Source: Hohaiivirga sp031546825 (GTDB lineage Bacteria; Pseudomonadota; Alphaproteobacteria; Rhizobiales; Beijerinckiaceae). From it: a stretch of DNA of 64,000 nucleotides. The translations under genes and the position numbers were made by a program. How positions within the stretch are numbered: the stretch's first letter is position 1; each line of letters begins with the position of its first letter. This document shows positions 1 to 8,374 of the stretch, piece after piece. Under the pieces are notes generated by a model. The model was not told the DNA's origin and searched no databases. It worked only from the letters and a program-made list of their open reading frames with translations. The stretch is from the NCBI GenBank assembly GCA_031546825.1, contig JAVBJU010000007.1, forward strand, positions 1 through 64,000. Reading direction: 5' to 3'.

Positions 1-155
1 GCAAGAACGACATCAACTATGTGGTGACGGAATATGGTGTGGCCCAGTTGCGCGGCAAAACCGCCAAGCAGCGCACGCGTGAACTCATCGCCATCGCGCA
101 CCCCAACTTCCGCGAGCAGTTGGCGGAAGAGGCGAAGAAGATGGGTCTGTGGTAG
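1..155 (+). CDS. Acetyl-CoA hydrolase/transferase family protein, C-terminal end (partial)
   Basis: The last 50 codons of a gene that begins before the window; the frame starts at base 3 and ends at a TAG. The segment YVVTEYGVAQLRGK followed by IAIAHPNFREQL is the conserved tail of the acetyl-CoA hydrolase / 4-hydroxybutyrate or succinyl-CoA:acetate CoA-transferase family, which moves CoA between carboxylic acids. The catalytic glutamate lies upstream and is not visible, so the substrate cannot be named. A strong terminator follows directly, so this is the last gene of its transcript. Confidence 0.8.
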   Translation, partial: KNDINYVVTEYGVAQLRGKTAKQRTRELIAIAHPNFREQLAEEAKKMGLW

Positions 156-167
156 AATAATAATAAC

Positions 168-208
168 GGGCAGGCACACCTGTACGGATGCCTGCCCACT
201 CATTTTTT
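168..208 (+). terminator. Rho-independent terminator after the CoA-transferase gene
   Basis: A 9-bp perfect stem (GGGCAGGCA at 168-176 with TGCCTGCCC at 189-197) has a 12-base loop and is followed by six T at 203-208. It lies 12 bases after the stop codon. Confidence 0.85.
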
Positions 209-292
209 GGCACCATCGGCAAGAGCCACTGCCTGCAATATGCAGACGACAAGCAGTTCCCATAGGGACTGCTTTACAGCGTCATCCTCTTG

Positions 293-1558
293 CTATTTCC
301 CCAATTTGCTCAGCAGTTCCTTGGCGTCCTCGTAGCCCTGATCGGCCGCCTTGCGCAGCCACGACATACCGAGAAGCCGGTTTCGAGCAACACCCTCGCC
401 ATCAAAATAGCAGATGGCAAGGTTATATTGCGCCTTGTCCAGCCCCTGCTCGGCGGCGCGTTTGTACCAGTTGAAAGCCTCTGTCACGTTTTTTGTCACG
501 CCTTCGCCGGTGTCATAAGAGATGGCGATGTTAAATTGCGCATCTGCATTGCCCTGCTCCGCCGCCTTGCGATACCAGTAGACGGCCTGAACGACATCCT
601 TCTCGACGCCCTCGCCTTCGTCATAGCTCACGCCGAGATTGAACTGGGCATCGGCGTCGCCCTGCTCTGCGGCCTTGCGATACCATTGAACAGCCTGAGC
701 GTGATCCTGCGCCACACCGGTGCCTTCGTCGTACATGAGGCCAAGGTTGTATTGTGCTGCGGCGTCATCCTGCTCAGCCGCTTCACGATACCAGAAGACG
801 GCAAGTTCGGCGTTTTTCTCAACCCCTTCGCCATGATTGTAGGCATATCCAAGGTTCAGTTGTGAAGGCGCATGACCTTGTTCGGCCGCCTTGCGATACC
901 AATACACAGCCTGAACCGCATCCTTTTCCACGCCCTCGCCTTTGTCGTAAGAAATGGCGAGATTGTGCTGGGCGGTGATGTTCCCCTGATCTGCGGCTTT
1001 GCGATACCAGACGACCGCCTGGGTATGGTCTTTTTCAACCCCTTCACCTTCATCGTAAGAAACGCCGAGATTGTATTGCGCGTCGCTCTCCCCCTGTTCG
1101 GCGGCTTTGCGGTACCAATACACAGCCTGGGCGTGATCTTGCCCAACCCCCTCGCCATGATCGTAGGAAACGCCGAGATTGTATTGCGCTTCACGATCGC
1201 CCTGTTCGGCGGCCTTACGATACCAATGGACTGCCTGGACATGATCTTGCGCAACCCCGTCGCCTTCATCATAACGCTGGGCAAGATTGTATTGTGCCTT
1301 CGCGTGGTTCTGCTCGGCGGCCTTGCGATACCACCACACCGCCTGTTCTTCATTCCGACGGGGACCGGCACAATTGCCAAAGGCACGCGCCAGATAAAAC
1401 TGCGCAGCACCATCGCCTTTTTCGGCGAGCGGCTGCAATTCCTTAATCGCATCCTCGCACCGTCCACCATCAAGCGCTGTGCGCCCTTCATCCATTCCGG
1501 CCATTGTCCCATGGGAAATGAGGCAGCCAGCAACGAGCAGCGGAATAAATTTTTTCAT
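293..1558 (-). CDS. Secreted Sel1-repeat (TPR-like) protein
   Basis: A 421-residue protein with a signal peptide (MKKFIPLLVAGCLISHG) followed by about ten Sel1 repeats of 36 residues from about residue 50 to the end. Each repeat carries the pattern AQYNLGVSYDEGEGV...QAVYWYRKAAEQG. Sel1 repeats form alpha-helical solenoids that bind partner proteins in the envelope, often in signalling or stress; no enzyme domain is present. The start at 1558 was chosen over an in-frame codon at 1720 because GGGGA sits just upstream and the signal peptide then begins at residue 1. The gene stands alone between two plus-strand genes. The partner is unknown. Confidence 0.85.
   Translation of the reverse strand: MKKFIPLLVAGCLISHGTMAGMDEGRTALDGGRCEDAIKELQPLAEKGDGAAQFYLARAFGNCAGPRRNEEQAVWWYRKAAEQNHAKAQYNLAQRYDEGDGVAQDHVQAVHWYRKAAEQGDREAQYNLGVSYDHGEGVGQDHAQAVYWYRKAAEQGESDAQYNLGVSYDEGEGVEKDHTQAVVWYRKAADQGNITAQHNLAISYDKGEGVEKDAVQAVYWYRKAAEQGHAPSQLNLGYAYNHGEGVEKNAELAVFWYREAAEQDDAAAQYNLGLMYDEGTGVAQDHAQAVQWYRKAAEQGDADAQFNLGVSYDEGEGVEKDVVQAVYWYRKAAEQGNADAQFNIAISYDTGEGVTKNVTEAFNWYKRAAEQGLDKAQYNLAICYFDGEGVARNRLLGMSWLRKAADQGYEDAKELLSKLGK
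296..1411 (-). repeat. Tandem 108-bp repeats encoding the Sel1 array
   Basis: About ten consecutive 108-bp units (36 codons) are recognisable at the DNA level by the recurring phrase encoding WYRKAAEQG. Several units are near-identical (for example those encoding QAVYWYRKAAEQG). The repetition also produces long antisense open frames that are not genes. Confidence 0.8.
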
Positions 1559-1805
1559 CTCAAGTCCCCATAAATCGCGAGCGCGTTGCGTCAAAACGTG
1601 TCTCATTTCATGTTTTTTGGCGTTTTTGATAGAGATATCCCAGCCTCTTACAAAGGCGTCTCCATCAGAAACAAGGAACACTCTCGGTTTGCTTTTATTT
1701 GCATATTTTTCCCCGGCCAACTAGTACGTAAATGCTGTGGTGACAGCGCCACTTTCCCTTGCTAAGCATGGCCTCTCCCAAAACCGAACCGGAAATAGCC
1801 AAGCA

Positions 1806-2648
1806 ATGTCCATGTCCGACCTTTCCAACACCGTCGAAGCCGCCTGGGAAAACCGGGCTGAGATCAATGCCGGCACTTCCGGCGCTGTGCGCGATGCCGT
1901 CAACGAAGCCCTGCATCTGCTTGACGGCGGAAAGGCACGCGTTGCCGAGAAGCTCGAAGGCGAATGGAAGGTCAATCAATGGCTGAAAAAGGCCGTATTG
2001 CTCTCCTTCCGCCTCAACGACATGGCGCTGATTGCCAATGGCCCCGGCACCGGTTCCTGGTGGGATAAGGTGCCGTCGAAATTCGATGGCTGGGATGCTG
2101 AAGCCTTTAAAAAGGCCGCCTTCCGCGCCGTGCCAAACTGCGTCGTGCGCCGCTCGGCATATATTGCACCCGGCGTTGTCCTGATGCCGTCTTTCATCAA
2201 TCTTGGCGCTTACGTTGATGAAGGCACCATGATCGACACTTGGTCCACTGTTGGCTCGTGCGCCCAGATCGGCAAGAACTGCCATATTTCGGGCGGCGTC
2301 GGCATTGGCGGCGTGCTTGAGCCGTTGCAGGCGGGCCCGGTTATCATCGAAGACAACTGCTTCATCGGTGCCCGTTCGGAAGTTGCCGAAGGCGTCATCG
2401 TTGGCGAGGGAGCGGTGTTGTCGATGGGCGTCTATATTGGCGCATCAACCAAGATCATCGACCGCGAAACCGGCGAAGTATTCAAGGGTCGCGTGCCGCC
2501 CTATTCGGTGGTGGTGTCGGGCACATTGCCGGGCAAGCCGCTACCGGACGGAACACCCGGCCCATCGCTTTATTGCGCCGTGATCGTCAAGCGTGTCGAT
2601 GCCCAGACCCGCTCGAAAACCTCGATCAACGATCTGCTGCGTGACTGA
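1806..2648 (+). CDS. dapD: 2,3,4,5-tetrahydropyridine-2,6-dicarboxylate N-succinyltransferase
   Basis: DapD transfers a succinyl group from succinyl-CoA to tetrahydrodipicolinate in the succinylase branch of diaminopimelate/lysine synthesis, in the cytoplasm. The 280-residue protein has the N-terminal signature VNQWLKKAVLLSFRLN and a left-handed beta-helix of hexapeptide repeats from about residue 105 to 230 (GVVLMPSFINLGAYVDEGTM, then GARSEVAEGV). The length matches the family (about 275-285). In-frame starts exist at 1737, 1806 and 1812; 1806 or 1812 gives the family-like N-terminus. dapE follows after a terminator-like hairpin. Confidence 0.95.
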   Translation: MSMSDLSNTVEAAWENRAEINAGTSGAVRDAVNEALHLLDGGKARVAEKLEGEWKVNQWLKKAVLLSFRLNDMALIANGPGTGSWWDKVPSKFDGWDAEAFKKAAFRAVPNCVVRRSAYIAPGVVLMPSFINLGAYVDEGTMIDTWSTVGSCAQIGKNCHISGGVGIGGVLEPLQAGPVIIEDNCFIGARSEVAEGVIVGEGAVLSMGVYIGASTKIIDRETGEVFKGRVPPYSVVVSGTLPGKPLPDGTPGPSLYCAVIVKRVDAQTRSKTSINDLLRD

Positions 2649-2666
2649 TCTTTCCACCCGCCTTTG

Positions 2667-2692
2667 AAAGCCGGCCTTGCGTCGGCTTTTTT
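2667..2692 (+). terminator. Terminator-like hairpin between dapD and dapE
   Basis: Stem AAAGCCG (2667-2673) with CGGCTTT (2683-2689), 9-base loop, and a T-run reaching 2692. It sits 18 bases after the dapD stop and 16 bases before the dapE start, so it may reduce rather than abolish read-through into dapE. Confidence 0.7.
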
Positions 2693-2707
2693 ACCGGAAT
2701 GCCGCCC

Positions 2708-3859
2708 ATGCCCGCGCCCGCCCCGCTTGACCTTCTGACCACCCTGATCCGGTGCCGCTCGGTAACACCGGAAGATGGCGGCGCGCTTGCCTTCATCGAA
2801 GGCGTACTGGCATCGGTGGGCTTCGAAGCGCACCGCCCGGTGTTTTCCGGGCCGGGACAATACGCGGTTGAAAACCTCTACGCCCGTTATGGCCGGGGCA
2901 GCCCTTGTCTGGTTTTTGCGGGCCACACCGACGTTGTGCCACCAGGCGATGAAAGTTTGTGGAAACACCCGCCCTTCGCTGCCGCCATCGATGATGGAGA
3001 GATTTACGGACGGGGTGCTGCGGATATGAAAGGCGGCATCGCCTGCATGATGGTGGCGGCCTTACGGTTCATTGACAAGGCCCCTGATTTTCCGGGATCC
3101 ATTGCCTTCCTCATCACCGGCGATGAAGAAGCCGATGCGGTCAACGGTACCGTCAAGTTGCTGCAATGGGCCCATGATCGCGGCGAGCGTTTCGATTATT
3201 GCCTGCTCGGCGAGCCCACCAATGTGAAAGCGCTCGGCGATACCATCAAGATCGGACGGCGCGGCTCGCTCACTGGACATCTCATTGTGAACGGCACACA
3301 GGGCCATGTGGGCTATCCGCACCTTGCCGACAACCCGATCCACCGCATCCTGCCGTTGCTTCAGGCACTGATCGCAACACCGCTTGATGACGGCACCGTG
3401 CATTTCGACCGCACGAACCTCGAGATCACCACGCTTGATGTTGGTAACCTAGCCACCAACGTCATTCCCGCCACGGCGCGCGCGACGTTCAATGTGCGTT
3501 TCAACGATATCTGGACGCCGGAGACCTTGCGGAATGAGCTCGTTCGCCGGCTGGACGCGAGTGGCGCGGGTTCCTATCAAATCACCTTTGATCCGACCAA
3601 TGCCGTGGCCTTCCTCACCGAGCCGGATACCTTCGTTGCCACTGCCTGTGAGGTGATCCAACGCGAGACCGGAATCCGGCCCGAGCTTTCCACCTCCGGC
3701 GGCACATCGGACGCCCGCTTTATCAAGAATTATTGCCCGGTGATCGAGTTCGGACTTCTCAACGCCACCATTCACCAGACCAATGAACGCGTTGCGGTGG
3801 CAGACCTTGACAAGCTGACGGCCACTTTCGGCGGTATCATCGAAGCCTATTTCGCATAA
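2708..3859 (+). CDS. dapE: Succinyl-diaminopimelate desuccinylase
   Basis: DapE is a zinc aminopeptidase-fold (M20 family) enzyme that releases succinate from N-succinyl-LL-diaminopimelate, two steps after DapD. The 383-residue protein shows the metal-site motifs GHTDVVPPGD (about residue 72), GRGAADMKGG (about 105) and TGDEEADAVNGT (about 138, containing the catalytic Glu), then ELSTSGGTSDARF and the C-terminal ligand region EFGLLNATIHQTNE. ATG 2708 is preferred over ATG 2699 because GGA lies about 10 bases ahead of the former and touches the latter. Confidence 0.95.
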   Translation: MPAPAPLDLLTTLIRCRSVTPEDGGALAFIEGVLASVGFEAHRPVFSGPGQYAVENLYARYGRGSPCLVFAGHTDVVPPGDESLWKHPPFAAAIDDGEIYGRGAADMKGGIACMMVAALRFIDKAPDFPGSIAFLITGDEEADAVNGTVKLLQWAHDRGERFDYCLLGEPTNVKALGDTIKIGRRGSLTGHLIVNGTQGHVGYPHLADNPIHRILPLLQALIATPLDDGTVHFDRTNLEITTLDVGNLATNVIPATARATFNVRFNDIWTPETLRNELVRRLDASGAGSYQITFDPTNAVAFLTEPDTFVATACEVIQRETGIRPELSTSGGTSDARFIKNYCPVIEFGLLNATIHQTNERVAVADLDKLTATFGGIIEAYFA

Positions 3860-3862
3860 ACC

Positions 3863-4798
3863 TCATTGCTTGCGCGCATGTTTATAGAGCACCGCAACCT
3901 TCGTCGTTCCCGGCATGAGGTCCGCCGCGAGCGCGAGTTGCAATGCCGTGAAAAATTTCTGTTTGGCAGCAAGGGTTTGTGGCGTTGCATCTTCCAGGTC
4001 TACTGAATAGGAAATCTCGCCAACCAGCCCCTTGCCATCGGTGCTTGACCAGAAAGTCAGCCCGACTTCGGCATCGATGGCCTCCCCCCGCTCCGATCTG
4101 AACACCACATCGCCGGGCTCCACCGACACCGACCGCAGCACACCGCCGACCGGTACGAGTTTGGTTGCACCATCCAGACCAAGTTTTCCCAGCGTCGGGA
4201 ACAAGGCGGCATAGTCGCCAAGCGTGATGCGGCTTGCATCCAGCGGAACGCCTTTGAATTTTGCCTCTGGGGAATGCTCGACCAGATTTTTGCCGGGCTC
4301 GGAACCGACGAAACCGATCACATCGTCCTGATAATCGATATCTACCTTATGCAGGGGCGAGGCCTCGACAGTATCCGGGCGGATCATCGCCGGATCGGTT
4401 GAACGGTATTTCAGCATGATGGTGACATTATCCGCCAAGCTCCCCCGTTTCTCGGCCTGAGTGACACGCAGAATGTAGCCCCTGGCATCGAGGGAGAAGG
4501 ATGCATCATCAAGATATTGCAAAGTGGCGGTCTTTTTTCGCATGGGGTGTTTGTTTTCGTCGATCTCAAGACCACTTTCCCGTGCAACTTTTTTAGTGAT
4601 CTCCCAATAGCGGGCAAACGCCTTGTCGGGCTCGGAAAACTGCTCTGGCTTGATGACGAGCTTATATTCCTGTGACGTCGCCTTGCCGGGAAGTTTGCGC
4701 GCCTCGGCCTTCAATGCCGGAAGCGAAGCCGCCACGCCGATGATGAGAGCGATGACCGGAAAAGCCCTGATCAGTCGCAAGGAAGACAGCGCGAACAT
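3863..4798 (-). CDS. Secreted protein with a CYTH-like pattern
   Basis: A 311-residue protein with an N-terminal hydrophobic export segment (residues about 10-28) ending near ALKAEA. The mature part has the order seen in CYTH/triphosphate-tunnel proteins: an alternating first strand (QEYKLVIKP), then a strand with LQYLDDASFSLDARGYILRV and VTIMLKYRS, and late acidic/aromatic strands. The canonical EXEXK motif is not intact, so catalysis is doubtful. Its stop lies 3 bases from the converging dapE stop. Function unknown; the CYTH assignment is inference from strand pattern. Confidence 0.45.
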   Translation of the reverse strand: MFALSSLRLIRAFPVIALIIGVAASLPALKAEARKLPGKATSQEYKLVIKPEQFSEPDKAFARYWEITKKVARESGLEIDENKHPMRKKTATLQYLDDASFSLDARGYILRVTQAEKRGSLADNVTIMLKYRSTDPAMIRPDTVEASPLHKVDIDYQDDVIGFVGSEPGKNLVEHSPEAKFKGVPLDASRITLGDYAALFPTLGKLGLDGATKLVPVGGVLRSVSVEPGDVVFRSERGEAIDAEVGLTFWSSTDGKGLVGEISYSVDLEDATPQTLAAKQKFFTALQLALAADLMPGTTKVAVLYKHARKQ

Positions 4799-4863
4799 GG
4801 GATACCCCTTATTTTATTCCAGATAAGAACCAGCTTATATTCTCATCCATAGCATAGATACGC

Positions 4864-5712
4864 CTATCGGCCCGGCCAAATCCAAGCCACCATGCGGTCC
4901 CACAACGGCGTTGGCTCGTCGCGGATAAGCCGGAAGCCGAGATTGGTCGGCGGGATGCCCACCGCGCAACCGCCACCACGAGCGTCGCGGATGAAGTCGG
5001 AAACATAGGCGCGATGCTGGCCGGCCGCGATGCGGATGCCGCAAACAACAAAAGGCTTTGCGTCGCCGCTCAGTTCCTGCCGGGTGAAGCAGGTATCGGT
5101 CCATTCCCACACATTGCCGGAAAGGTCGCCAAGCCCATGGTCATTGGCCCCGAAAGAGCCAATGCGCTCCGGTTCATTGCCCAGGGTTTCGCGCCGCGCT
5201 TCCTTTTCGTAGCGCGCGATCCAGCGCTGGATGACACCGGCATCCTCGCCGATCAGAAGCGCATCGTCGTGATACCGTGATCCGGCGACATACGACCATT
5301 CCGCGTCGGACGGCAGCCGCCAGACATGCCCCGTTCGGCGGGAGAGCCACTGAACATAAGCACGGGCATCTTCCCAACTGACACCGGTCACCGGGTAATC
5401 CGGTCGGGTCATATGGGGCCGCGCCCGCGCCTTGCAGCTTCCGGCCATGACACAACTCTCATATTCCGCTTCTGAAACCTGATGGCGCATGACCGTGAGC
5501 GGCTGTTTGAGCGCGGTTTCATGCAACGGCGCATCAACCGGACGGCCTCCCCTGCTAAATTCCCCTGGCAGGCGGTAGGAGAAACGCCCCGGCGCAATGC
5601 GCACCAGCGCCTCCTCCCCGGAGGAGCCAGCTTCCTGCCAGCCCCACGGCGCCCATGCTGCCATCGCCACAGCGGCGGTGAGGGCCAGCAGAAAGCGCGG
5701 TCGGTATGTCAC
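4864..5712 (-). CDS. nirV: Formylglycine-generating-enzyme-like protein NirV
   Basis: A 282-residue exported SUMF1/FGE-fold protein with an N-terminal signal anchor. Family motifs are visible: VMRHQVSEAEYESC, YPVTGVSWEDARAYVQWLSRRTG, WRLPSDAEWSYVAG, GLGDLSGNVWEWTDTC and NLGFRLIR. It begins with GTG immediately after the nirK stop, so the two are translationally linked. Such genes beside copper nitrite reductases are called nirV; their exact role in NirK maturation or activity is not settled. The C-terminal Cys pair of true sulfatase-activating enzymes is not clearly present, so that activity is unlikely. Confidence 0.82.
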   Translation of the reverse strand: MTYRPRFLLALTAAVAMAAWAPWGWQEAGSSGEEALVRIAPGRFSYRLPGEFSRGGRPVDAPLHETALKQPLTVMRHQVSEAEYESCVMAGSCKARARPHMTRPDYPVTGVSWEDARAYVQWLSRRTGHVWRLPSDAEWSYVAGSRYHDDALLIGEDAGVIQRWIARYEKEARRETLGNEPERIGSFGANDHGLGDLSGNVWEWTDTCFTRQELSGDAKPFVVCGIRIAAGQHRAYVSDFIRDARGGGCAVGIPPTNLGFRLIRDEPTPLWDRMVAWIWPGR

Positions 5713-6819
5713 CTATTTTCCTTTGGTGATTGGCCTCGGCGGAGCCACCTGTTGCATCAAGTCGTTATTCCACGCGCCTTCAACCTTGAAATGGGCGGTG
5801 GCCCCGAGCATGGCCGCTTCTATCAGGTTATGGGTGACATAAGCGTAGATTCCCGGCTGGCAGAAGGTGTAGTAAGCCGCCACCGCCGTGCCGCCCGGAA
5901 TGAACCAAGTTTCCAGATCCTTCTCCGGCGGATTAGCAAACTTGCCGAGCGTCCACACATAATCGCCATGGCCGCCGATGAGATGGGGGCGGCTGTCGCG
6001 GTTGGCCTGCGAATGCACAATCAGCACGCGATCTCCGACCTTGGCGGTGAGCGCGTTCGCCCCTGTCATGGAATTGACACGCCCGTTGAACACCACATGG
6101 CTTGGCGTGAGTGTGCGCATGACTACTTCGGTATCGGGGAATGCTTCCAACGGCGTATCGTAGGTCTTGTATTTGCCGTGGGCATCCTTCGGCACATAGA
6201 AATCGCTCTCGCCGATGTAATAGATTTTGTCGTAGGGAAGCGGTTTACCTGTATCGTCCTTGAGGCCATCGCGCGGCAGCACCATGATGGCACCGTTCAT
6301 GCCCGACACAATGTGCCACGGCGTCATGATGTTGCCCGGCGCACAGTGGTAAACGAACACGCCGATGCGTGTCGCCTTGAAGCGCAGCACCACTTCCTCG
6401 CCAGGATTAATCAGCGTCAGCGCACCGCCGCCGAGTGCGCCGGTCGAAGCATGGAAATCAATATTGTGCGACAGCGTGTTGGTTTCCGGGTTGACCAGCG
6501 TCAGCTCAACATAATCACCCTCATGCACCACCATCAGCGGCCCCGGCACAGCACCGTCATAAGTGAAAGCGTGCATTTTGGTGCCGTTGTCGTCGATGAC
6601 GATCTGTTTTTCCTGAATGACCATCCGATATTCGATGATGGCAGGCCCCTCACGTGTCGCCTGCTCATGCGGATGAACATTCGGCGCGGGCACAAGAGCT
6701 ATTTTTTTGCGCGGCAGCTTGGCCGCTTCTTCAGCCCAGACCTTTTCCGATGTCGTAAGCATGGCCCCAGCCGCCACGGACATCGCCGCCCCAAGCATAA
6801 TATTCCGTCTGCTCAGCAT
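5713..6819 (-). CDS. nirK: Copper-containing nitrite reductase
   Basis: NirK reduces nitrite to nitric oxide in the periplasm. The 368-residue protein starts with a twin-arginine signal (SRRNIMLGAAMS, residues 3-14). Two cupredoxin domains carry the copper ligands in expected spacing: His118, His123 (LSHNIDFHAST), His158-Cys159 (VYHCAPGN), His169 and Met174 (TPWHIVSGMNG). A downstream HLIGGHGD and a C-terminal VTHNLIEA supply the remaining active-site His. Asp121 corresponds to the catalytic Asp. ATG 6819 is preceded by a G-rich Shine-Dalgarno. No other denitrification gene is in the window apart from nirV. Confidence 0.95.
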   Translation of the reverse strand: MLSRRNIMLGAAMSVAAGAMLTTSEKVWAEEAAKLPRKKIALVPAPNVHPHEQATREGPAIIEYRMVIQEKQIVIDDNGTKMHAFTYDGAVPGPLMVVHEGDYVELTLVNPETNTLSHNIDFHASTGALGGGALTLINPGEEVVLRFKATRIGVFVYHCAPGNIMTPWHIVSGMNGAIMVLPRDGLKDDTGKPLPYDKIYYIGESDFYVPKDAHGKYKTYDTPLEAFPDTEVVMRTLTPSHVVFNGRVNSMTGANALTAKVGDRVLIVHSQANRDSRPHLIGGHGDYVWTLGKFANPPEKDLETWFIPGGTAVAAYYTFCQPGIYAYVTHNLIEAAMLGATAHFKVEGAWNNDLMQQVAPPRPITKGK

Positions 6820-6852
6820 GCCCCCGCTCCCCTTATTGCACGGTTTAATGAG

Positions 6853-6874
6853 CACGATTATCAATCGTATCGTG
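6853..6874 (-). promoter_or_regulatory. Inverted repeat upstream of nirK (candidate operator)
   Basis: CACGAT at 6853-6858 is matched by ATCGTG at 6869-6874 around a central ATTGAT-like core, 34 bases ahead of the nirK start. It does not match the FNR/NnrR consensus TTGAT-N4-ATCAA well, so the regulator is unknown. Confidence 0.35.
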
Positions 6875-6900
6875 TAATTTTGTTGGTGCTGTTACACTCT

Positions 6901-6925
6901 GTCCAGCCCACATGGCGGGCTGGAC
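6901..6925 (-). terminator. Hairpin downstream of the aldolase gene
   Basis: Perfect 9-bp stem GTCCAGCCC (6901-6909) with GGGCTGGAC (6917-6925), 25 bases past the fda stop on the minus strand. There is no clear T-run, so termination strength is uncertain. Confidence 0.45.
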
Positions 6926-6949
6926 AATTTCAATCGTTACAGCCCGCTC

Positions 6950-7837
6950 TCACGTGATGGAAGCGTCGTAAATCCCCTTGACCGCGCGTGCGAGCATGGC
7001 GTCGAAATCTGCCTCGCTTTGCCCCGCACTCAGGCCCTCCGACAGCGCGCGCGAGAAGCTGGCAATGAGGCCACGGTTGGCCGCGAGCTTTTCGTTCGCA
7101 TCGTTCCTGCTGAATCCGCCGGAGAGCGCGACGACACGCACCACGTGCGGATCACGCATCAGATCGGCGTAGAAGTTATCTTCCACGGGAATGGAGAACT
7201 TGAACATTACGCGGGTGTCTTTATCCAGCCCGGCAAGGTGGCGGCGGATTTCCTGCCGCATTAGCGTTTCGGCCTCGCGGCGGTCCTTGCTATGAATGTC
7301 CACTTCCGGCTCAAGGATCGGCACAAGGCGAGCCGATGCAATCTGTTTGCCAATGGCGAATTGCTGATCAATGACGGCGGCAATACCATCCTGATTGGCT
7401 TCCCAGATGACCGAACGCATCTTGGTGCCGAAAATATTTTTGGCCACAGCTTGTTGCAGCAAGCTGTCCAGCGTCGGCATCGGCTTCATTAGCTGAACGC
7501 CATCGGCGCGTTCAGCTAAACCCTTGTCAATCTTGAGAAACGGGATGACCTGCTTTTTCTGCCAAAGGTAATCGGCGGTAAACGCGCCATCAATCTGACG
7601 GTTCATCGTGTCTTCGAACAGGATGGCACCGAGGATGTGCTCACCGGTGAAGGCCGGGCTTTTGATGATGCGCGTGCGCATCTCATGCACCAGGCGGTAC
7701 ATCTCTTCTTCGGAGGCATATGCGCTTTCCGCAACCCCATAAAGCGCCAGCGCCTTCGGCGTCGAGCCGCCGCTTTGGTCAAGCGCGGCGATGAAGCCCT
7801 TGCCTTCATGCATCCGGCGAAGTTGTTCCTGGTTCAT
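6950..7837 (-). CDS. fda: Fructose-bisphosphate aldolase class I
   Basis: Schiff-base aldolase that interconverts fructose 1,6-bisphosphate with dihydroxyacetone phosphate and glyceraldehyde 3-phosphate. The 295-residue protein has the class I signatures GFIAALDQSGGSTPKAL (N-terminal), a lysine within VIPFLKIDKGL, EPEVDIHSKDRREAE and MFKFSIP (candidate Schiff-base Lys), and a phosphate loop VALSGGFSR. A strong Shine-Dalgarno (AGGAGG) precedes the ATG. It is a single-gene unit between nirK and the Rnk-like gene. Confidence 0.92.
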   Translation of the reverse strand: MNQEQLRRMHEGKGFIAALDQSGGSTPKALALYGVAESAYASEEEMYRLVHEMRTRIIKSPAFTGEHILGAILFEDTMNRQIDGAFTADYLWQKKQVIPFLKIDKGLAERADGVQLMKPMPTLDSLLQQAVAKNIFGTKMRSVIWEANQDGIAAVIDQQFAIGKQIASARLVPILEPEVDIHSKDRREAETLMRQEIRRHLAGLDKDTRVMFKFSIPVEDNFYADLMRDPHVVRVVALSGGFSRNDANEKLAANRGLIASFSRALSEGLSAGQSEADFDAMLARAVKGIYDASIT

Positions 7838-7969
7838 GACGTATTCCTCCTGAGAAGCGCATTACGCGAGCAAAGCGCAGAGTAAACCCATGCTCTCTCT
7901 TCGCCAAGCGGCAGAACGACGATCTCGCATCATTGTTGATGGACGCCTCGCCAGCATTGGCAATTTACC

Positions 7970-8374
7970 TCACGCCGCCTTCTCGCACACCGTCAGCACC
8001 TTGAATTGCCGCTTTTTTCCATCGCGGTCAGTCCAACTCATAACCTGGTCGGGAGAAAGGCCTATCAAAGCGATACCAATCGGCGTGAGAATGGATATCT
8101 TGTTTGCGGCGATATCAGCCTCCGCCGGGTAGACAAGCGTCACGCTACGCGTCTCCGCGTCGGTTTCGAACGTAACGCTTGAGCCCATCTGGACGACATT
8201 GGCGGCAACAGCACCATCGGACACAATTTTGGCGCGCTCGAGCTCGACGAGGAGCGTTTCCACCAGCTCCGGCATGCGATCTTCCATCTGCGCCGCAATC
8301 TGCGACAGACGCTCATGGTCATTGGCCCCGATAACAATTTTCGGCTTTTTTCTGTTCGTGATGGTTGAACTCAT
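7970..8374 (-). CDS. rnk: Rnk-like nucleoside diphosphate kinase regulator (GreA/GreB C-terminal domain)
   Basis: A 134-residue protein whose C-terminal two thirds match the GreA/GreB FKBP-like domain (VQMGSSVTFET, SVTLVYPAEADIAANKISILTPIGIALIGL). The short N-terminal coiled coil lacks the full acidic hairpin of GreA, as in Rnk, which binds RNA polymerase and affects nucleoside diphosphate kinase levels in other bacteria. ATG 8374 is preceded by AAGGAG. Alternative: a Gre-factor paralogue. Confidence 0.75.
   Translation of the reverse strand: MSSTITNRKKPKIVIGANDHERLSQIAAQMEDRMPELVETLLVELERAKIVSDGAVAANVVQMGSSVTFETDAETRSVTLVYPAEADIAANKISILTPIGIALIGLSPDQVMSWTDRDGKKRQFKVLTVCEKAA

Noticed and set aside
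872..1573. Plus-strand frame opposite the Sel1 array
   Set aside because: The repetition comes from the antisense of the 36-residue repeats and explains the open frame.
6853..6874. FNR box upstream of nirK
   Set aside because: Only one half-site resembles TTGAT; the palindrome that is present has a different arrangement, so I list it only as an unassigned inverted repeat.
5482..6957. 491-codon open frame on the plus strand opposite nirK and nirV
   Set aside because: It is antisense to nirK, which has every copper ligand and a signal peptide; the plus-strand product is rich in His and Arg with no domain and no ribosome site.
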